Part shown: one piece after another, positions 9,051-17,751 of the stretch | Numbering within the stretch: the first letter of the stretch is position 1 | How the letters are laid out: the number at the start of each line of letters is the position of its first letter | Assembly (NCBI GenBank): GCA_012515235.1 | Contig: JAAYYU010000053.1 | Location: 1-43,998, forward strand | Reading direction: 5' to 3' | Length of the DNA stretch: 43,998 nucleotides | Source of the DNA: Candidatus Anammoximicrobium sp. | GTDB lineage: Bacteria > Planctomycetota > Planctomycetia > Pirellulales > Pirellulaceae | Translations under genes and position numbers: made by a program | Notes under the pieces: model-generated | What the model was told of the DNA's origin: nothing | Database searches by the model: none | What the model saw: the letters and a program-made list of their open reading frames with translations, nothing else

Positions 9051-9593
9051 TCAAGCTCCGAAACGAGTAACTTGCGAGGGATCCGGCGTGCGTCCGGCGA
9101 TCAGTTCGCTGGCCACGTACCAGATGGCGTCCGCCGAGGGCGGACATCCCGGCACGAACAAATCCACCGGCACGACGGCGTGCAGCGGGCGCACGGGGTC
9201 CAGCAGTCTGGGCACGTTCAGCGTGGGACGCTGCGGGTTCAACTGGACGTTTTCCTGATAGGCGCGGTCCAGCACCGCGTCCAGCGGAAAGAAGTTCCGC
9301 ATTGCCGGGACGTTGCCGCAGACGGCGCAGTCGCCCAGGCTGATCAAGTACTGGCAGTGCTTGCGGAACAGCAGCGCCTTGTGCAGATCGTCCTCGGTGC
9401 TGACCGCGCCTTCCAAAATCCCCACGTCGACCGACTCCGGCAACTGCTTCGCGTCGACCAGCGGACTGTAAACGAATTCGGCCAACTCGGCCAGTTCCAA
9501 CAGCCGTTCGTCGATGTCCAGGAAGGACATGTGACAGCCGGAGCAGCCGTCCAGCCAGGACGTTGCGATCGTGATCTTCTTCTCGGTGCTCAT
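9051..9593 (-). CDS. hoxY: [NiFe] hydrogenase small subunit HoxY
   Basis: A 180-residue small subunit that carries the proximal [4Fe-4S] cluster beside the active site. Cluster cysteines are visible in WLDGCSGCHMS, GDCAVCGN and VPGCPPSAD. There is no Tat signal, as expected of cytoplasmic group 3 enzymes. ATG 9593 is chosen because the protein then starts MSTEKKITIATSWLDGC; an in-frame ATG at 9617 would add eight residues inside the end of hoxU. A short direct duplication, ATGAGCACCGAGAA, lies at this start, so the two possible starts sit in near-identical context. The gene starts 13 bp after the hoxU stop and sits immediately before hoxH. Confidence 0.93.
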   Translation of the reverse strand: MSTEKKITIATSWLDGCSGCHMSFLDIDERLLELAELAEFVYSPLVDAKQLPESVDVGILEGAVSTEDDLHKALLFRKHCQYLISLGDCAVCGNVPAMRNFFPLDAVLDRAYQENVQLNPQRPTLNVPRLLDPVRPLHAVVPVDLFVPGCPPSADAIWYVASELIAGRTPDPSQVTRFGA

Positions 9594-9606
9594 GGTTTCT
9601 CGGTGC

Positions 9607-10338
9607 TCATGGGGCATGCCTCATCTGCGATAGGTACGGCAGGAAGTTTCGGTCTTTGGTCATCTCCCCGGCCGACGTCCCCTGCTTGACCAGGGCCCCC
9701 GTCGGGCAGACCTGCACGCACTTGCCGCATCCCGTACACGTCGCGCTCTCGCCCCAGGGTCGGTTCAGATCCGTGATCACGCGGCATTCAATCCCGCGTC
9801 CCATCACATCCCACGTGTGCGCCCCCTCGATCTCGTCGCAAACGCGCACGCAGCGGTTACACAGCACGCAGCGGTTGTGGTCCAGGCGGAAGTAGTCGTT
9901 GGTGGAGTCCAGTTCGTACACCGAGTTGCGGTAGGGCACCCGCACGTGATCGACGCCGCACTGCTGGGCCAGCGTCTGCAATTCGCAATGTCCGTTGGAC
10001 ACGCACACGGAACAGACGTGGTTGCGTTCGGCGAACAGCAGTTCGAGAATCATGCGGCGGTAGCGCTGCAGCCGCTCCGTGTTGGTGTGCACCCGCATCC
10101 CCTCGACGACGCGCGTCGAGCAGGCGGAGACCAGCCTCGAGCTGCCCTCGATTTCGACCACGCACAGCCGGCAGGCCCCCCAGGTGCTGAGACCCTCCAG
10201 ATAGCATAACGAAGGAATACTGATTCCTTGTTCCCGCGCCACATTCAGGATCGTCTCGTCCTCGCGAGCGCTCAGATCGCGATCGTCGATCCGGAAGGTC
10301 ACCACGCGGACCGGCGGCGGAGGTGCTTGGCGTTTCAT
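9607..10338 (-). CDS. hoxU: NAD-linked hydrogenase diaphorase subunit HoxU
   Basis: A 243-residue iron-sulfur electron-transfer subunit related to the N-terminus of NuoG. In order: a plant-ferredoxin-like [2Fe-2S] domain (residues about 12-90, [17 protein letters not shown] and SACS), a NuoG-type His/Cys [4Fe-4S] segment ([16 protein letters not shown]), then two ferredoxin [4Fe-4S] motifs ([11 protein letters not shown] and [16 protein letters not shown]). It connects HoxFE to the HoxYH hydrogenase module. The start [15 protein letters not shown] at 10338 directly follows a 7-copy heptamer repeat that separates it from hoxF, so its ribosome-binding region is formed largely by repeat-flanking sequence. 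Confidence 0.95.
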   Translation of the reverse strand: MKRQAPPPPVRVVTFRIDDRDLSAREDETILNVAREQGISIPSLCYLEGLSTWGACRLCVVEIEGSSRLVSACSTRVVEGMRVHTNTERLQRYRRMILELLFAERNHVCSVCVSNGHCELQTLAQQCGVDHVRVPYRNSVYELDSTNDYFRLDHNRCVLCNRCVRVCDEIEGAHTWDVMGRGIECRVITDLNRPWGESATCTGCGKCVQVCPTGALVKQGTSAGEMTKDRNFLPYLSQMRHAP

Positions 10339-10345
10339 GGGTTTT

Positions 10346-10394
10346 GTCAGTGGTCAGTGGTCAGTGGTCAGTGGTCAGTGGTCAGTGGTCAGTG
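10346..10394. repeat. seven tandem copies of the heptamer GTCAGTG
   Basis: Seven perfect, contiguous 7-bp units fill 10346-10394, within the 60-bp gap between the hoxF stop (10399) and the hoxU start (10338). On the transcribed strand the unit reads CACTGAC. It is the only sizeable gap in an otherwise tightly packed operon. Slippage-prone arrays like this can change copy number and so the spacing or mRNA structure before hoxU. Confidence 0.95.
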
Positions 10395-10398
10395 GTTG

Positions 10399-12051
10399 TC
10401 ACTTGCGGTCATCGGTCATCTTCCCGCCCTCGGTGCCGTCCGCCGCCGGTTGTCCCGTCTGCAGTTTGTTTTCGTACTCATGCCGGAAGTACCGCAGCGT
10501 GCTCAGCACAGGATTCGGCGACGTCTGGCCCAAGCCGCACAGACTGGTCATCTGCACGACTTCGCACAGCTCCTCCAGCAGGGCCAAGTCTGCGGGGGTG
10601 CCCTGGCCCTTGGCAATTTTGTCCAGCAGTCCGTGCATCTGGTACGTGCCCACGCGGCAAGGAACGCACTTGCCGCAGGATTCGGTCATGCAAAAATCCA
10701 TGAAGTAGCGGGCCACGTCCACCATACAGGACGTATCATCCATCACGATCATACCGCCGGAGCCCATGATCGAACCGGCTTGCCGCAAAGTGTCGTAGTC
10801 CACGGGCAAATCCAGATTCTGTTCCGGCAGACAGCCGCCGGACGGTCCGCCGGTCTGGACCGCCTTGAACGTGCGGCCCTCGGGCACACCGCCGCCGATC
10901 GTCTCGATGATGTCCCGCAACTTGATCCCCATCGGGACTTCGATCAGTCCCGTGTTTTGAATCCTGCCCGCCAGGGCAAACACCTTGGTGCCTTTGGAGC
11001 GTTCCGTGCCGATTCCGGCGAACCACTCGCCGCCGCGGCGGATGATCGGCGCCACATTGGCAAAGGTCTCGACATTGTTGATCAGCGTGGGATAGCCCCA
11101 CAAGCCCGACTCGGCGGGATACGGCGGTCGAGGCCGGGGCTGGCCGCGCTCGCCTTCGACCGAGGACATCAGCGCCGTTTCCTCGCCGCACACGAACGCT
11201 CCGGCGCCCAGCCGCAGTTCGACGTCAAAGCTGAATTGCGTTTCGCAAATGCCCGAACCGAGCAGTTTCTTGCGGGTCGCCTGGCGGATCGCCGTTTTCA
11301 GCCGGTCAATGGCCAGCGGGTATTCGGCGCGGATATAAACATAGCCCTTGTTGGCACCGACCGCATAGGCGGCGATCGCCATGCCCTCCAGCACGCGGTG
11401 CGGATCCGATTCCAGCACGGCCCGGTCCATGAACGCGCCGGGGTCGCCCTCGTCGGCGTTGCAGATCACGTATTTCTGATCCGCCGGCATCTTGGCCACC
11501 GTCGACCACTTCAAGCCCGTCGGATAGCCGCCGCCGCCCCGGCCGCGCAAGCCGCTGATGTCGATTTCGCGCAATACCTCGGCCTGGTTCATCTCCGTCA
11601 GCGCCGTGACCAACGCCCGATAGCCGTCGGCGGCGATGTAATCGTCGATCTCCTCTGGATCGATGACCCCGGAGTTCTCCAGGACGATCTTCTGCTGCCG
11701 AGAGAAAAAAGGCATCTCGGTGGAGCAGGCGAGCCGCTGGACCGGAGCCCCGCCCAGGCTCGCCGCCAACTCCGGCACGTCCTCCGCGCTGACCTTCTGA
11801 TACAGCCGGGGCGCGGGCTGGCCTTTCGACCGCAGTTCGACCAGCGGCCCTCCGGAGCACAGGCCCATGCAGCCGACGGACTTGACGCGCACGTCGTCGC
11901 GGCCTGAGAACTGTTCGTTCAGACGTTCCAGCACCTTGCCAGCCCCGGACGATTGGCAGCCGGCCGCCATACAGACGCGGACGCAGTGCTCGCACGTCTC
12001 TCCCGCGGCCCGCACTTCGGACGCATCTGCTTCCAGATCGTCAAGATTCAT
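10399..12051 (-). CDS. hoxF: NAD-linked hydrogenase diaphorase subunit HoxF
   Basis: A 550-residue NADH- and FMN-binding subunit, homologous to NuoE C-terminus plus NuoF. Residues 1-110 are a thioredoxin-like [2Fe-2S] domain with cysteines in CEHCVRVCMAAGC and VGCMGLCSGG. The NuoF core follows, with the glycine-rich nucleotide loop GLRGRGGGGYPTGLKW and the FMN-region segment CGEETALMSSVEGERGQPR. The C-terminal [4Fe-4S] cluster motif is ESCGKCVPCRVG. ATG 12051 overlaps the hoxE stop by 11 bp, showing translational coupling. The Asp/Gly/Lys-rich last 20 residues (TEGGKMTDDRK) look non-essential and end right at the heptamer repeat. Confidence 0.95.
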   Translation of the reverse strand: MNLDDLEADASEVRAAGETCEHCVRVCMAAGCQSSGAGKVLERLNEQFSGRDDVRVKSVGCMGLCSGGPLVELRSKGQPAPRLYQKVSAEDVPELAASLGGAPVQRLACSTEMPFFSRQQKIVLENSGVIDPEEIDDYIAADGYRALVTALTEMNQAEVLREIDISGLRGRGGGGYPTGLKWSTVAKMPADQKYVICNADEGDPGAFMDRAVLESDPHRVLEGMAIAAYAVGANKGYVYIRAEYPLAIDRLKTAIRQATRKKLLGSGICETQFSFDVELRLGAGAFVCGEETALMSSVEGERGQPRPRPPYPAESGLWGYPTLINNVETFANVAPIIRRGGEWFAGIGTERSKGTKVFALAGRIQNTGLIEVPMGIKLRDIIETIGGGVPEGRTFKAVQTGGPSGGCLPEQNLDLPVDYDTLRQAGSIMGSGGMIVMDDTSCMVDVARYFMDFCMTESCGKCVPCRVGTYQMHGLLDKIAKGQGTPADLALLEELCEVVQMTSLCGLGQTSPNPVLSTLRYFRHEYENKLQTGQPAADGTEGGKMTDDRK

Positions 12052-12547
12052 GTTGCAACACCTTCTCGATTTTGCCCAGCAGTCCGTCGGCCGTCTGATT
12101 GGCCAGCACCTGGCCGTCCAGCACGGCGGCGGGGGCCAGTCCGCAGGCGCCCAGACACCGCGCGCTGACCACCGACAGCTGGCCGTCCGGCGTAGTCTGT
12201 CCCGGCCGGACGTGATACCGCTGCTGGACCCCCTCGACCAACTCGCCCGCTCCCTTGATGTAGCAAGCCGTTCCGGTGCAGATTACGCAGGTGTGCTTGC
12301 CCTTGGGCTTCAAGGTGAACAGGTGGTAGAACGTGGCCACGCCGTAGACCTTGCTCAAGGGCAAATTCAACGCCTCGGCGACGTAACGCATGGACGGATC
12401 GTCGATGTAACCGAAGACCTCCTGAACCGTGTGCAGGGTCTCGATCAGCGCGTGTCCGGAGTAACCGTTGCGCCGCATCGTGACGTCGACCATCTTCCAG
12501 CGATTGTCGGCCGTTGGCGCTTCGGGTTTGTTGCGTTTCACGGACAT
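12041..12547 (-). CDS. hoxE: NAD-linked hydrogenase subunit HoxE
   Basis: A 168-residue NuoE-like [2Fe-2S] subunit of the pentameric bidirectional hydrogenase. It has the helical N-terminal part (ALIETLHTVQEVFGYID, MRYVAEALNLPLSKVYGVATFY) and four cluster cysteines in CTGTACYIKG and ARCLGACGLAP. ATG 12547 is preceded by AGGAG at about 12555-12559. First gene of hoxEFUYH; its promoter must lie in 12548-12823. Presence of HoxE is a hallmark of the five-subunit form known from cyanobacteria and some other phyla, which can link to NAD(H) and possibly ferredoxin or flavodoxin. Confidence 0.95.
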   Translation of the reverse strand: MSVKRNKPEAPTADNRWKMVDVTMRRNGYSGHALIETLHTVQEVFGYIDDPSMRYVAEALNLPLSKVYGVATFYHLFTLKPKGKHTCVICTGTACYIKGAGELVEGVQQRYHVRPGQTTPDGQLSVVSARCLGACGLAPAAVLDGQVLANQTADGLLGKIEKVLQHES

Positions 12548-12823
12548 CTTCTGCACTCCTGCAAAACAAGCGTCCACTTCCTGATGTCGCCTGGCAGCCC
12601 TGCGAGACGGAGCCCGGAATACGGCGCATGCCGCCGGGCCCCAGGGGCCCGACGCCACGGAAGAGGAATCGCACGGGCCGACTATCCTAGAGAAAAACTC
12701 CGGCGGCTGAAAGCCGGCATCCCCAGATTCACATTCGCGCGGACCCAAACAAACACGGGACCGACCCGCCGATTGCCGGCTTGCCGGTCCCGCCTTCTGC
12801 GCGGAGGATGCGGTGCGAACGGA
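12548..12823. other. 276-bp region upstream of hoxE
   Basis: It holds the hox promoter region and the 3-prime side of the BBP7 gene, which is transcribed the same way (-). I see no clear -35/-10 pair or sigma-54 site. The only notable structure is the interrupted palindrome at 12635-12651. Confidence 0.4.
12635..12651. promoter_or_regulatory. interrupted palindrome CGGGCCCC-A-GGGGCCCG
   Basis: Perfect 8-bp arms about a single central A, roughly 90 bp upstream of the hoxE start. It could be an operator for a dimeric regulator or only a GC-rich chance palindrome; nothing else supports a role. Confidence 0.25.
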
Positions 12824-14248
12824 CTACCGCCGCAAGGTGAGTCCCACACTCAGCCCCTGCAGCCACAGATCGCTGTCCTTGATCTTCTCCAGCTTGGGGT
12901 ACGATCCGCCCGCCGGATCCAAGGCCCCGCCAAACCATTGACTGGCCCACTGGCTGGAGTTGACCGTGGGCTGGCCCCCCATCGTCGTGTCGATCTGGTC
13001 GCCCGCCATCGCCAGCGTGTTCCAGTAGATGAAGTTGTAGCCGATGCTCAGGTCCAGGTTCCGGGTGAGCTTGAAAATCAGTTTTGCGTCGAGTTCCGGA
13101 ATCACGCCGAACTTGTCCTGCTCGTACACCCCCATGTTCGTGGGCAGCGCCAACAAGCCGCTGTTGTAGTTCACCGGAGCGCCGGCCCCGTACGCCACCG
13201 TGGACCGTCCCGCGATCGTGACCACTTCGTTTATGTTGCCCAAGCCGACCTTGGCCAGAATCGACAACCGGACCGGCCCTTTTCCAAACTCGCCCAACAG
13301 CCCCAACTCGCCGCCGTGAAACGTGTTCTCCGCATCAAAGACGTCCTCGACGTCGATGCTGCGAAGCAGAAACGACGGGGTGTAGGTCGTGGCATGGTTG
13401 ATCTGCAAACGGTCGTCCACGCGCGAGAACTGGTAGCCGCCGATCAGGTCCAACCGGCTGCCGGGAGCGCAGTACAAGAGATGGCGAAGATACCCTTCCG
13501 CGCCCTGCACGTCAGTGCGCGTGGCCGCCTGAATATTGCCGGCCAGGGTGAACTGCGTCTGGCCAAGGAAGGTCGGGCCGGTGAGCAGATACGAAGCCGG
13601 TCCCACGCCACTTTCTGCCAACGGCGATGTCTCGTAGATGGGACGCGCCAGCACGCGGTCGCCAGCGGAACTGTCCGCGAACGGAACCGTCTCGGTCTGG
13701 ACGAGGAAGTAACTGCCGCCCACGCCCACCCGTTCAGCAGGCCCCAACCACGCGCCCAGGGACAGCTTGCCGGCCATCTGCCGGCCCCCGTCCACATCAT
13801 CCCCGCCGAACAGGATGCGGGAACCGGGCAGGACGCCCTCGGCGCCCGGCGGACTGGTGGTCACCAAGGGCGGCAGGTAGCGGCCCTGAAGCCAAGTCGA
13901 CATGTACTCAAAGCCCACCCACGGGCCGTAGATCATGGGTTCGGCGGTTCCGCTGTCCTTGACGGCAAGCCCATAGCCGCCCTGCTTGCCTGACTTCGTC
14001 GCGGTCCGGGCTTGGGGAAGGTCGTAACCAAACGAAGCTTCGGAGACCGGGGGGGCCAAGTCCGGCGGGACCCGCAGGTCGCTGTCGTCTCCGACATAGC
14101 CGCTGTACGTCGCCTCCGCTGGAAAGCCCGGCAGCTGTGCAAAAGGCGAACGATCCGGCGAAGTGTTGGCGTCGTCCGCATAAGCTCGCGGAGCCCCTAA
14201 CAAGAGCACAATCGCCACCACCGTCAATTTTGCGTTTTTTGATCTCAT
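12824..14248 (-). CDS. BBP7 family outer-membrane beta-barrel protein
   Basis: A 474-residue exported protein of the BBP7 (beta-barrel porin 7) type common in Planctomycetota. ATG 14248 gives a standard signal peptide (MRSKNAKLTVVAIVLLLGAPRAYA). A disordered Ser/Pro-rich linker (about 25-120) precedes the barrel, recognised by alternating amphipathic strands, GFEYMSTWLQGRYLPPLVTTSP near its start, and a strand-like C-terminus (LWLQGLSVGLTLRR) typical of barrel closure. Motifs such as GVGGSYFLVQT, LDLIGGYQFSRVDDRLQI and NLDLSIGYNFIYWNTLAMAG follow the family pattern. It probably forms a pore or structural barrel; the solute is unknown. It is monocistronic, with 276 bp before hoxE and 524 bp upstream. 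Confidence 0.85.
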   Translation of the reverse strand: MRSKNAKLTVVAIVLLLGAPRAYADDANTSPDRSPFAQLPGFPAEATYSGYVGDDSDLRVPPDLAPPVSEASFGYDLPQARTATKSGKQGGYGLAVKDSGTAEPMIYGPWVGFEYMSTWLQGRYLPPLVTTSPPGAEGVLPGSRILFGGDDVDGGRQMAGKLSLGAWLGPAERVGVGGSYFLVQTETVPFADSSAGDRVLARPIYETSPLAESGVGPASYLLTGPTFLGQTQFTLAGNIQAATRTDVQGAEGYLRHLLYCAPGSRLDLIGGYQFSRVDDRLQINHATTYTPSFLLRSIDVEDVFDAENTFHGGELGLLGEFGKGPVRLSILAKVGLGNINEVVTIAGRSTVAYGAGAPVNYNSGLLALPTNMGVYEQDKFGVIPELDAKLIFKLTRNLDLSIGYNFIYWNTLAMAGDQIDTTMGGQPTVNSSQWASQWFGGALDPAGGSYPKLEKIKDSDLWLQGLSVGLTLRR

Positions 14249-14772
14249 GATTACAACCCGCTTCGGCTGAGTATTCGTGTCCACGCCTACAACAAGATCG
14301 TCCGGCAAACACAGAACATGCAGAAGATCCGGAAAGCCAAGTAAATCTTGTGCAGCCACCCCCTTTTAACAGCGAACGCTCGAAAGATGGTCACCTGCGT
14401 CCCCGTCTCAATGGACTTTTGCGAAAAGCTGCCAAGCCCCTCTTGCCGGAACGCCCTGGCGGCTGCTCTGCACGAAAGGGGCCTGTCGCCTGTTGGCGAC
14501 CCCCTGTTTTGCCTCCGACCTTTCCACAAAACTAGTCCGAAAATCGGCCATCTAACGCTCCTATCGTTTATGTCGGCTGCATCGGTAGTAGCGTTTAGGC
14601 AAAATCGTCGGGTTGTAGTCCGGGACGCGTCAGACTGTTCGGTCGCGCTGGGATGCGGCCCCGCTGGAATTGTCGGCGGCGGTAAAATGCGGTAGGCTCT
14701 TCCACCACGACTTGGATCCAGCGATCTGCTGCCCGGCCGAACGCCAACTAACACGGAGAGACTGTCACGCCG
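14249..14772. other. 524-bp divergent intergenic region
   Basis: It separates BBP7 (-) from the SecA-like gene (+) and should contain both promoters. No gene is convincing. A hairpin at 14478-14504 (GTCGCC-tgtt-GGCGAC, extended by GGGG/CCCC around a 3-nt bulge) is followed by tgtttt, like a terminator on the + strand, although no + gene precedes it. It could instead end an unannotated small RNA or be part of a leader. Confidence 0.4.
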
Positions 14773-16746
14773 ATGACACCGCGCGACCCGCTAAGCCAGT
14801 TGCCCAAAGGGCTGCGAGCCCGCCTCCTGGCCGCCGTGGGCGGCCCCACTGCTCGCCGCATGGCCCAGTGGGGACGCCTGCTGGACGAGATCAACGGCTT
14901 GGAACCCGTCCTGCAGGGCGAATCCGATGCGCAGCTGCGCCGACGCAGCCTTTCGCTCCGGTTTCGCGCCAAAAGCGGCGAACGTCTGGACCGGATGTTG
15001 GTCGAGGCCTTTGCCCTGGTCCGGGAAGCCGCCGTGCGGACCTTGGAACTCCGCCATTTCGATGTCCAAATGATCGGCGGCATGGCCCTGTTCTACGGCA
15101 ACATCGCCGAGATGGACACGGGCGAAGGCAAGACGCTCACCGCCACGCTGCCGATGTACCTTCGAGCGCTCCCCGGCAAAGGCGCCCACCTGGCCACCGT
15201 CAACGACTATCTGGCCTGCCGTGACGCCGAGACGATGAAGCCCATCTATCGCTTGCTCGGCTTGACCATCGGCGTGATCGAGACGCCGGACACTTCCGAC
15301 AAACGGCGTTCCGCGTATGCCTGCGACATCACCTACGGCACCGCCAAGGAGTTCGGCTTTGACTTCCTGCGCGACCGGTTGCTGCTTCGCCGCATGGGAC
15401 GCCAGGCTGCCGATTTCCTGGGGGAGGGCAGCAGCGAACGCTGGGACCAGGGCGGCGAACAACCGGTTCAACGCGGCCCGTACTTTGCGCTTGTGGACGA
15501 AGCGGACAGCGTCCTGATCGACGAGGCCCGTACGCCGCTGATCATCGGCTCCTTGGGCGATAAGGCCCGCGAGCAGGTCGTGGCCACCTACCAGTGGGCC
15601 GCCGAGCACGCACCCCAATTCGTCGAAGACGAGCACTACGACTACGAACACGACACCAAGAAGGTCGAGTTGACCCAGGTCGGCCGTCAATTCCTGCGGT
15701 CTTTGACCCAACCGGAACTGCTGCGCACCGTGGGACTGGTGGACCTGTACCAGTACATGGAGCGGGCAATCCGCGTCCACCGCGATTACCACCTGGACCG
15801 CCAGTACGTCGTCCGCGAAGGGGAGATCGTGATCGTCGACGAGTTTACCGGACGACTGGCCGAAGGCCGAAAGTGGCGGGACGGAATCCACCAGGCCGTC
15901 GAGGCCAAAGAGAAAGTCGAAGTCACGGTGCCGACCGGTCAGGCCGCGCGGATTACCGTCCAGGACTTGTTCCTGCGCTACCGATATCTGGCAGGCATGA
16001 CCGGGACGGCGCGAACCTCGGCGCGGGAATTTCGGAAGATCTACAAGATGCGCGTCATCGCCATCCCCACCAACAAGCCCGTCCAGCGGCGGCGCCTGCC
16101 CACGCGGATCTACGGCACGGCCGAAGCCAAATGGCACGCAATCGCCGACGAAGTCCTGGAACTGCACCAGCAGGGACGGCCCGTGTTGATCGGGACCCGG
16201 TCGATCGACAAGTCCGAACATCTGTCGCGGTTGTTGTCCGAGCGGGGGACTCCACACCAGGTGCTGAACGCCAACGAAATCGCCAAGGAGGCCGACATCG
16301 TCGCACTGGCAGGCCAGGCGGGCAAAGTGACCGTGGCCACGAACATGGCGGGCCGCGGTACGGACATCAAGCTGGGGGAAGGGGTGCCCGAAGCGGGCGG
16401 CTTGCACGTGATTGTGACCGAGATGCACGACGCCGCGCGAGTCGACCGCCAGCTGTGCGGGCGTTGCGGACGCCAGGGCGATCCGGGAACCTACCGCTTC
16501 TTCCTCGCGCTGGAGGACGAAATCCTGGAGTCCGGACTGGGCCCTAAACGAGGCGACAAGTTTAAAGAACTCGGCGCCAAAACCACAGGCCAACTCGACG
16601 CCCTGGCCCGCGTCTTTCGCAAGGCGCAACGCAAAGTCGAACGAAGGCACTTCCGCGACCGCAACGTGCTGTTGCACCACGAACGGCAACGCAAGAAAAT
16701 GCAGCGGGAGATGGGGCAGGATCCGTACTTGGACACGCCGGATTGA
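14773..16746 (+). CDS. short SecA-like preprotein translocase ATPase (SecA paralogue)
   Basis: A 657-residue DEAD-type motor with all core SecA parts: Walker A MDTGEGKT (Lys120), VNDYLACRDAE, ITYGTAKEFGFDFLRD, Walker B DEADSVLIDEARTPLI (Asp242), the preprotein-crosslinking region between, VDEFTGRLAEGRKW, GMTGTA, and NBD2 motifs TRSIDKSEHLS, VATNMAGRGTDIKLG and QLCGRCGRQGDPG. It ends soon after NBD2, in the first part of the long scaffold helix (FRKAQRKVERRHFRDRN). Housekeeping SecA has roughly 840 to 900 or more residues; the helical wing, two-helix finger and C-terminal zinc tail are absent here. It is therefore a paralogue rather than the main SecA. ATG 14773 has GGAGAG 12 nt upstream. The export gene cluster begins 1 kb downstream. 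Confidence 0.88.
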   Translation: MTPRDPLSQLPKGLRARLLAAVGGPTARRMAQWGRLLDEINGLEPVLQGESDAQLRRRSLSLRFRAKSGERLDRMLVEAFALVREAAVRTLELRHFDVQMIGGMALFYGNIAEMDTGEGKTLTATLPMYLRALPGKGAHLATVNDYLACRDAETMKPIYRLLGLTIGVIETPDTSDKRRSAYACDITYGTAKEFGFDFLRDRLLLRRMGRQAADFLGEGSSERWDQGGEQPVQRGPYFALVDEADSVLIDEARTPLIIGSLGDKAREQVVATYQWAAEHAPQFVEDEHYDYEHDTKKVELTQVGRQFLRSLTQPELLRTVGLVDLYQYMERAIRVHRDYHLDRQYVVREGEIVIVDEFTGRLAEGRKWRDGIHQAVEAKEKVEVTVPTGQAARITVQDLFLRYRYLAGMTGTARTSAREFRKIYKMRVIAIPTNKPVQRRRLPTRIYGTAEAKWHAIADEVLELHQQGRPVLIGTRSIDKSEHLSRLLSERGTPHQVLNANEIAKEADIVALAGQAGKVTVATNMAGRGTDIKLGEGVPEAGGLHVIVTEMHDAARVDRQLCGRCGRQGDPGTYRFFLALEDEILESGLGPKRGDKFKELGAKTTGQLDALARVFRKAQRKVERRHFRDRNVLLHHERQRKKMQREMGQDPYLDTPD

Positions 16747-16758
16747 GACGGCATCCGA

Positions 16759-16788
16759 GGCACGGATTTGGGGCACGGATTTGGGGCA
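16759..16788. repeat. 15-bp direct repeat ggcacggatttgggg, two copies
   Basis: Two adjacent near-perfect copies lie just after the SecA-like stop codon, in the 174-bp gap before the small ribbon-helix-helix-like gene. No function is evident. Confidence 0.6.
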
Positions 16789-16920
16789 GGGGATCCGCGT
16801 CACGAAACGAAGATCCTCGGCTCTCTGCCGTGTCGTCATGATGGCAACCGGCAGGTTCCGTCGCCGACCAGCGCACTTGACAGCCCGCAACCCGAACCGC
16901 TTCGCGCGCCCCCGAATCCC

Positions 16921-17166
16921 TCAGGCGATCACGATTTCCTTCTTGACTACGTCATTCTGGTCGGAAATCGTCAGCTTCAAGCCGCGTTCCTTGGCCTCGG
17001 CTGCCACCTTCAGCAGCGCGATTCCCATCCGGAACACGTCCGCGCGGGACGTCTTGCCAAATCTCTCTTTCAGTTCGTCGATGGTCCGGTCCAGGTTCTC
17101 GTCGATTCCAACGGTGAACGTCTTGTACGACCTCTCGGCGATCACTGTCTCCGTCCGACGGTTCAC
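16921..17166 (-). CDS. small ribbon-helix-helix-like protein
   Basis: An 81-residue protein with a GTG start at 17166 preceded by GAGGAGG, a strong ribosome-binding site that supports it being real. Residues 13-65 read as strand-helix-helix (TFTVGIDENLDRTIDELKER then KTSRADVFRMGIALLKVAAE), resembling ribbon-helix-helix DNA-binding proteins or antitoxins, with a C-terminal tail LTISDQNDVVKKEIVIA. It is on the opposite strand between the SecA-like gene and the export cluster. No toxin partner is adjacent. It may be a regulator of its neighbours; that is inference from fold and position. Confidence 0.6.
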   Translation of the reverse strand: MNRRTETVIAERSYKTFTVGIDENLDRTIDELKERFGKTSRADVFRMGIALLKVAAEAKERGLKLTISDQNDVVKKEIVIA

Positions 17167-17751
17167 TTCGGCCTCCTCGGTGTCCGTGCTAATCGAGCGA
17201 CGGCGCTGGCCTTAACGCCGACCATCGCCTCGAGGCAACGTCGGTCAGTTAGACTTGGGTCTGACTCAGAAGTTCCGTGGAAAAGCCGCCTCGCGCCAAG
17301 CAAGCGGAACGGATTCCTTCAATCGATTACGAAGGCAATAGTACTTGAAATTTAATTGATTTTCAAGTAGCCGTTCTTGAACTGGCGGCCATCGCCTGCT
17401 AATCTGAGTAGCGAAGCCGGCTGGGCGACACATGTCGCTCAGGCTGTCTTGGGACGTTGCACCGATGCAAGCTGGCCAGTGGCGGACAGTATCCGACAAG
17501 CCTTCGAGCGGCGGCCGACAACGTCCGATTTCGATTCATTCAAACTGTTTAATCATAAAGCTTTGCGCACAACGCTTATTTTTCTTGCGGAAGTGAATGG
17601 AATTCCCGGTTAATCGCCGTTGCGGTGCTGGAACTTATCGTCTGGATCGGCATCATAGTTAGGACTTGATTTTGACTGTTTTCAACTCGTCCGGGGGTTC
17701 GATTGTTACTTGGAATCGATGCATCCGTCCTGATCCCAAACGGTGTGGGTA
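17167..17751. other. 585-bp intergenic region upstream of the export cluster
   Basis: It is AT-richer than its surroundings, especially 17330-17370 and 17530-17620. An imperfect inverted repeat, acttgaaa (17343-17350) with ttttcaagt (17360-17368), is present. No reading frame looks coding. The promoter of the GAF-HlyD gene should be here; its ribosome-binding site (ggtgtggg) is weak. Confidence 0.4.

Noticed and set aside
10346..10394. CRISPR array
   Set aside because: Contiguous 7-bp units with no spacers; the 66-bp and 70-bp arrays also lack unique spacers.
10228..11907. 559-codon plus-strand frame opposite hoxF
   Set aside because: Shadow of hoxF and hoxU; composition (QxR, His-rich) and lack of motifs show it is not coding.
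12548..12823. Sigma-54 or strong sigma-70 promoter for hoxE
   Set aside because: No TGGCAC-N5-TTGC match; the best -10 candidate (TAGGAT on the minus strand near 12688) lacks a credible -35.
14287..14754. 155-codon minus-strand frame upstream of BBP7
   Set aside because: No ribosome-binding site, no recognisable domain and atypical composition; treated as intergenic.
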